Of a DNA stretch of 64,000 nucleotides, positions 60,808-64,000 are shown one piece after another (within the stretch, counting starts at the first letter, position 1; each line of letters starts with the position of its first letter). This stretch comes from Capsicum annuum (lineage: Eukaryota; Streptophyta; Magnoliopsida; Solanales; Solanaceae), in assembly GCF_002878395.1 (NCBI RefSeq), contig NC_061121.1:18280993-18344992 (forward strand), read 5' to 3'. The translations under genes and the position numbers were made by a program. The notes beneath the pieces are model-generated. The model made no database searches. It was not told where the DNA came from and saw only the letters and a program-made list of their open reading frames with translations.

Positions 60808-60825
60808 TGGCACCATTGCCGGGGA
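60808..60825 (+). other. Left primer-binding site of K, tRNA-Asp type
   Basis: TGGCACCATTGCCGGGGA: 16 of 18 matches to the tRNA-Asp complement. Both differences are G-to-A at CpG. Confidence 0.85.
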
Positions 60826-61130
60826 ATTTCTCACCCCACACTTAAAAATCTACTTTGTTCTCAAAGTGAATTTTTAAATGAAATGATCGAAATACTCCCT
60901 GAAGCCTCTAGGATTTGCTAGATTCATCTTCATATAGAGGAGATCCTAGGAACCCCACACTTATTTTATCCCATGCTTCAAGCTCAAATTTTTGGTACTC
61001 AGACTTCCCATCAATCTGTTACGCAACCTAAACAAAACTACTTGAAATAAAAACTAAAAGCGGAAAATTAAAAAGAAACATACCTTATCTTGGGTTTCCT
61101 TCCAAGAAACGCCTAATTTAGTATCGTGGA
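60826..61130. other. Core of K, non-coding side
   Basis: On the minus strand this follows the gag-like frame and ends in AAGTGTGGGGTGAGAAATT, a purine-rich stretch in the place of a polypurine tract, directly against the inverted primer site. A decayed frame may continue from the gag-like ORF (FHDTKLGVSWKETQDK near 61080-61130). Confidence 0.45.
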
Positions 61131-61870
61131 ATGACTTAATCATTCTTTTTCCTCCACCTTGAGGATATAAATTTCACCCCAACTTAGCATCCAACTTTTT
61201 TCCTTGCTCATAACGAGGTGGTAAAAAGATTAAGAAGCCGAGTAATGGATGATGCATGGTAAACAACTCGGTCTTAAAGTGAGGTGTGTTTTTATGTTGC
61301 TTATCAAGTGTAAAATGAAGAATATTGGATTCTTGTTCCTTATTTTCACACTCTTCGACTATTTTAGATGATTCCACAGAGAAGATATCATCTAAACATA
61401 ATGTGGAAAAATGCTTTGAGTGAGGCCCAACTAATTCTACTTCAAAATTTACACTATCTACTACACACTCACTTTTCTTCAATTTTTCAATATCAGTCTC
61501 AAGATCAAGATGAAAATCGAGTGGTTGCGATTCTTGAGTTTTCTTCTCAACTTGGCTAATTTCCTTCTCATATGCTTCTTTGGTTAGCCATTGTAAATAT
61601 GGTGGGAGTGGTAACTCCTTTAGCTCTGCCCACAACTATTCTTGATTCTCTAAAATTCATTTCATCAATTAGTCCACTTGAATCGTGGCAGCACACAAAT
61701 CTTTATAATGATCACTTTGACCACAAGATAAACACCAAATTACAGTTCCATCTAAATATGGACAGTAAGCCTCATAATATGGTCCCCCACAATAATCACA
61801 AGGATCGTCATCACTCAAAAAAACCATCTATTCAGGTTGACATCTCAAAAAGGTGTGAGAACAATAAAAA
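61131..61870 (-). pseudogene. Gag-like zinc-knuckle protein of K, broken
   Basis: About 100 bp inside the right primer site, the minus strand encodes DDPCDYCGGPYYEAYC followed by CLSCGQSDHYKDLC. The second is an exact CX2CX4HX4C knuckle; the first is a variant. After three in-frame stops (61690-61640) the same frame stays open for 153 codons (61174-61635): LPLPPYLQWLTKEAYEKEI, an acidic/Lys middle, and an end FLPPRYEQGKKLDAKLG. The first codon of that open part is TTG, so it has no proper start. No protease, RT or integrase follows. This resembles gag-only non-autonomous plant elements; function beyond nucleic-acid binding is unknown. Confidence 0.6.
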
Positions 61871-61964
61871 TGAAACAAAGTAAAAAAAAACTAAATAAAT
61901 ATTTACAAGTTTGAATTCAAGCAAGTAAACTGAAATTCCAAACCAGCTCATAACGCCAAATTGT

Positions 61965-61982
61965 TCCCCGGCAACGACACCA
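61965..61982 (-). other. Right primer-binding site of K, tRNA-Asp type
   Basis: Minus strand TGGTGTCGTTGCCGGGGA: 16 of 18 matches to the tRNA-Asp complement; both differences are C-to-T. Confidence 0.88.
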
Positions 61983-61986
61983 TTTT

Positions 61987-64000
61987 TTATAACACTCAAA
62001 TTACACACTTGAATTGGTGTAAGTGATCGTTGTCAATATATTAACCAAACTTTGGAGTCGGGGTCGAATTCACGAGGAAAAATGTGACTGGACATTAAAA
62101 TAATTTGAAACTGTAGCTACAAGTTGAATTTAAACGAATGATAAGAAAAGATAAAATAGGGGGATTTTTACTTTTTAACTAAAAGTTACTAAATACTTCA
62201 ATTTAACAATGTAATGGGAAACTAGAGTTATAGTTATGAAGATGTTCAAGTAGTTCGGGTTGCAAATCCGTTTAGAGTTCGAATTGATACTTCAATTGCA
62301 AGAATAGTTAAATCCTGTTATTTACCTATTCGTCTGTCGACCTCAGTAAGAAGTGCATTCTTTAATTCTCTCAAACTTAAAGGATGTGTTTGCTATTCAA
62401 CTATGTTCTCATGTAGAAAAATCCGGTCAAGGAATTTTTTCCCTTGAACTAGAAGAATAACGCCTTCAGAGTCCATGTAAATTCTTTCTTTGCTCAACAT
62501 GTACTTTCCTCTCAGAAAAGTGATGTTTGTGGCTCACCTTTAAGTTACAAACAAGAGAATCATTACATTGCTTGACAATAGCATTCCTCTCAAACAAGTT
62601 TTTGCATCATTGAAGTAACCTAACACCACCTTCCTCTCGGACAAGTGATAATCTAGTGCTAATTCTTCTAGTTCGCGGCTATGGATTTACTCTTTCAAGG
62701 TTATAGTCAAGAGAAGTTATTACATTGCTCGACAAGCACTTCCCTCTCAGGCAAGAGATTGCTGCATCGAAGTAACCTAGCAACACCTTTCTCTCGGACG
62801 AGTGATGTTTGAGTGCTGACTCTTCTAAGTTGCAGCCAAGAAAGATCATTAAAGTACAGAAAGGTTCATAAAATATCAATTACTCATGGAACTTAAGTAG
62901 ATTTACAACCCAAAACTAGTTAATCACATTATGGCTTCCATAACTCAAGTAAAGTAAATTAGTTACTCATGATATGAAAATCAACAACACATATTGAATT
63001 CATAATCAAAAGAAAGTAATAAACATACCCAAAATACAGCTTCAATTAAAGGAGTTGTAATGCATGCCTAAGAATACTAATAGAGAGATATATGTATATA
63101 TCTATGTATCGATTATGTACATTGTGTCTATATGGTGCACATTCTGTATAAAAATGGTGTGGTATGTGTATGGTACATTGTTTACAGGTGTTTGTAGGTA
63201 TATATAGATCAATATTCATGTGTATCACCGAATTTCATGTGTATCACTGAATAGATCAATATTCACGTGTCTCACAAATGTTGTCCAATCTCCAAGTGCG
63301 AATCTGCATATAGCCGCACCTCCATATTTGACTACTAGTTTGGTTGAAATACGTAGTCAAAGAACCTTCTAGATGGTCCACGCACCTATGGGCTAGGAAA
63401 TTTTTCCTATTCTGAATCCACAGATGTTTTTATAGAACCATTGGCTATCACACGCGCTGACAGTCGCCAAATACATTTCTGGACTCCAAATGGAGTCAAT
63501 TTCTACATTTTCGTTTCGTTGAGCCATTCTGAGCCTTGTTGAGTTATTTTCAATTGATTTAAAGATTTTTTATCCTTCATATATCATCATAGTCCATTCA
63601 AAAAGTTTCATTTAACATTAAACACTACAATTAAAAGCTCAAAACAACACAACATCCAACACGCTGAACTCAAAACAGGAGCTAAGCATAGGTTAATTTC
63701 ACTTTGATCTTCAGGTAATTGTTTTGTCTCTTTTCATGATACAATTGACCCTTAAACATTATAAACAAGTTTTGGCACATATAAATACATTATAAAAATC
63801 TTAGTAACTAATTGACACACGTTATGACCCAACACAAGAGACTAGACAACACCTAGCTCAAGCTAGTAACACTAGTTTTCTCGGTTGAACTCTCAATGGT
63901 CATATTGAATAAAACATTGTTTGGAAACACTATTATATGTTGTAAACACATACTTGGACGCAAAATAATCATTTATATTATTATCAACACATATATCATA
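61987..64000 (-). repeat. Right LTR arm of K (minus orientation, runs off window)
   Basis: Starts TTATAAC (a decayed TGATAAC) beside the primer site and extends to the window edge, where it matches left-arm positions near 58835. About 75 bp of the arm should lie outside. It contains small differences from the left arm, such as an extra repeated GATACACATGAA-type segment near 63215-63270. Confidence 0.85.

Larger units (their letters stand above)
58757..64000. mobile_element. Element K: inverted-LTR (head-to-head) Athila-like element
   Basis: Two copies of the same 2-kb LTR are present in opposite orientation: plus at 58757-60803 and minus at 61987 to past 64000. Each is followed inward by a 4-nt spacer and an 18-nt tRNA-Asp primer site. 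The 1.1-kb core (60828-61963) carries a minus-strand gag-like frame. Inverted similarity ends one or two bases after the primer sites. A normal element would have LTRs in the same orientation and only one primer site. It interrupts LTR J; its right end is out of the window, so the target duplication cannot be tested. Related in primer use to element L. Confidence 0.75.

Noticed and set aside
61572..61883. 103-codon plus-strand open frame in the core of K
   Set aside because: It is antisense to the zinc-knuckle frame, whose CX2CX4HX4C pattern is far more specific.
1..64000. tRNA, rRNA, or intact host protein-coding genes
   Set aside because: No cloverleaf-like or rRNA sequence was recognised; the only tRNA-like strings are primer-binding sites. 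No open frame exceeds 167 codons, and the longest ones are retroelement fragments.

Overview
This window looks like plant nuclear DNA from a gene-poor, retrotransposon-packed (pericentromere-like) region. It is AT-rich and has no intact long ORF and no recognisable host gene. Almost every base can be assigned to decayed transposable elements. The Ty3/gypsy chromovirus lineages (Tekay/Del-like integrase with chromodomain, initiator tRNA-Met primer site), an RTE-type LINE with a TTG-repeat tail, and Athila-type elements primed by tRNA-Asp together suggest a dicot, most likely Solanaceae. The family-level guess is inference.

Layout. 1-2036: 5' end of a minus-strand Athila-like element (L: gag start, tRNA-Asp primer site, LTR). 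2455-25232: one minus-strand gypsy LTR (B), about 3.1 kb once two later insertions are removed: element A (4187-15118, target duplication ATGGG) and element D (16293-24998, target duplication TATAA). Element A also holds an antisense gypsy fragment G (7942-10706) where its RT/RNase H core should be. B ends exactly where the plus-strand integrase of an older element H begins (25233). H is split inside its chromodomain by element C (26164-36124, TCGAC/TCAAC) and continues to about 39165, including an LTR-like stretch with a 33-bp tandem repeat. 39371-39450: a probable CACTA transposon end. 39665-55627: plus-strand gypsy element F, which has lost nearly all its internal region and carries element E (41317-51518) inside its 5' LTR. 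55770-57363: RTE LINE remnant. 57854-58756: start of another minus-strand gypsy LTR (J), interrupted by K (58757 to past the window end).

Nothing here appears able to act by itself. The five minus-strand gypsy elements carry gag, protease, RT, RNase H and integrase/chromodomain in the usual order, but every gene has stops, frameshifts, deletions or lost catalytic residues. LTR pairs differ at roughly 15% or more of positions by eye, so the insertions are old.

The most unusual structure is K. Two copies of a 2-kb LTR plus its 18-nt primer-binding site face each other in inverted orientation around a 1.1-kb core that encodes a short zinc-knuckle gag-like product. Inverted similarity stops immediately after the primer-binding sites, which suggests an aberrant reverse-transcription product rather than a simple nested insertion. 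Also notable are a 12-bp palindrome and a roughly 50-bp block conserved across otherwise diverged gypsy LTRs.
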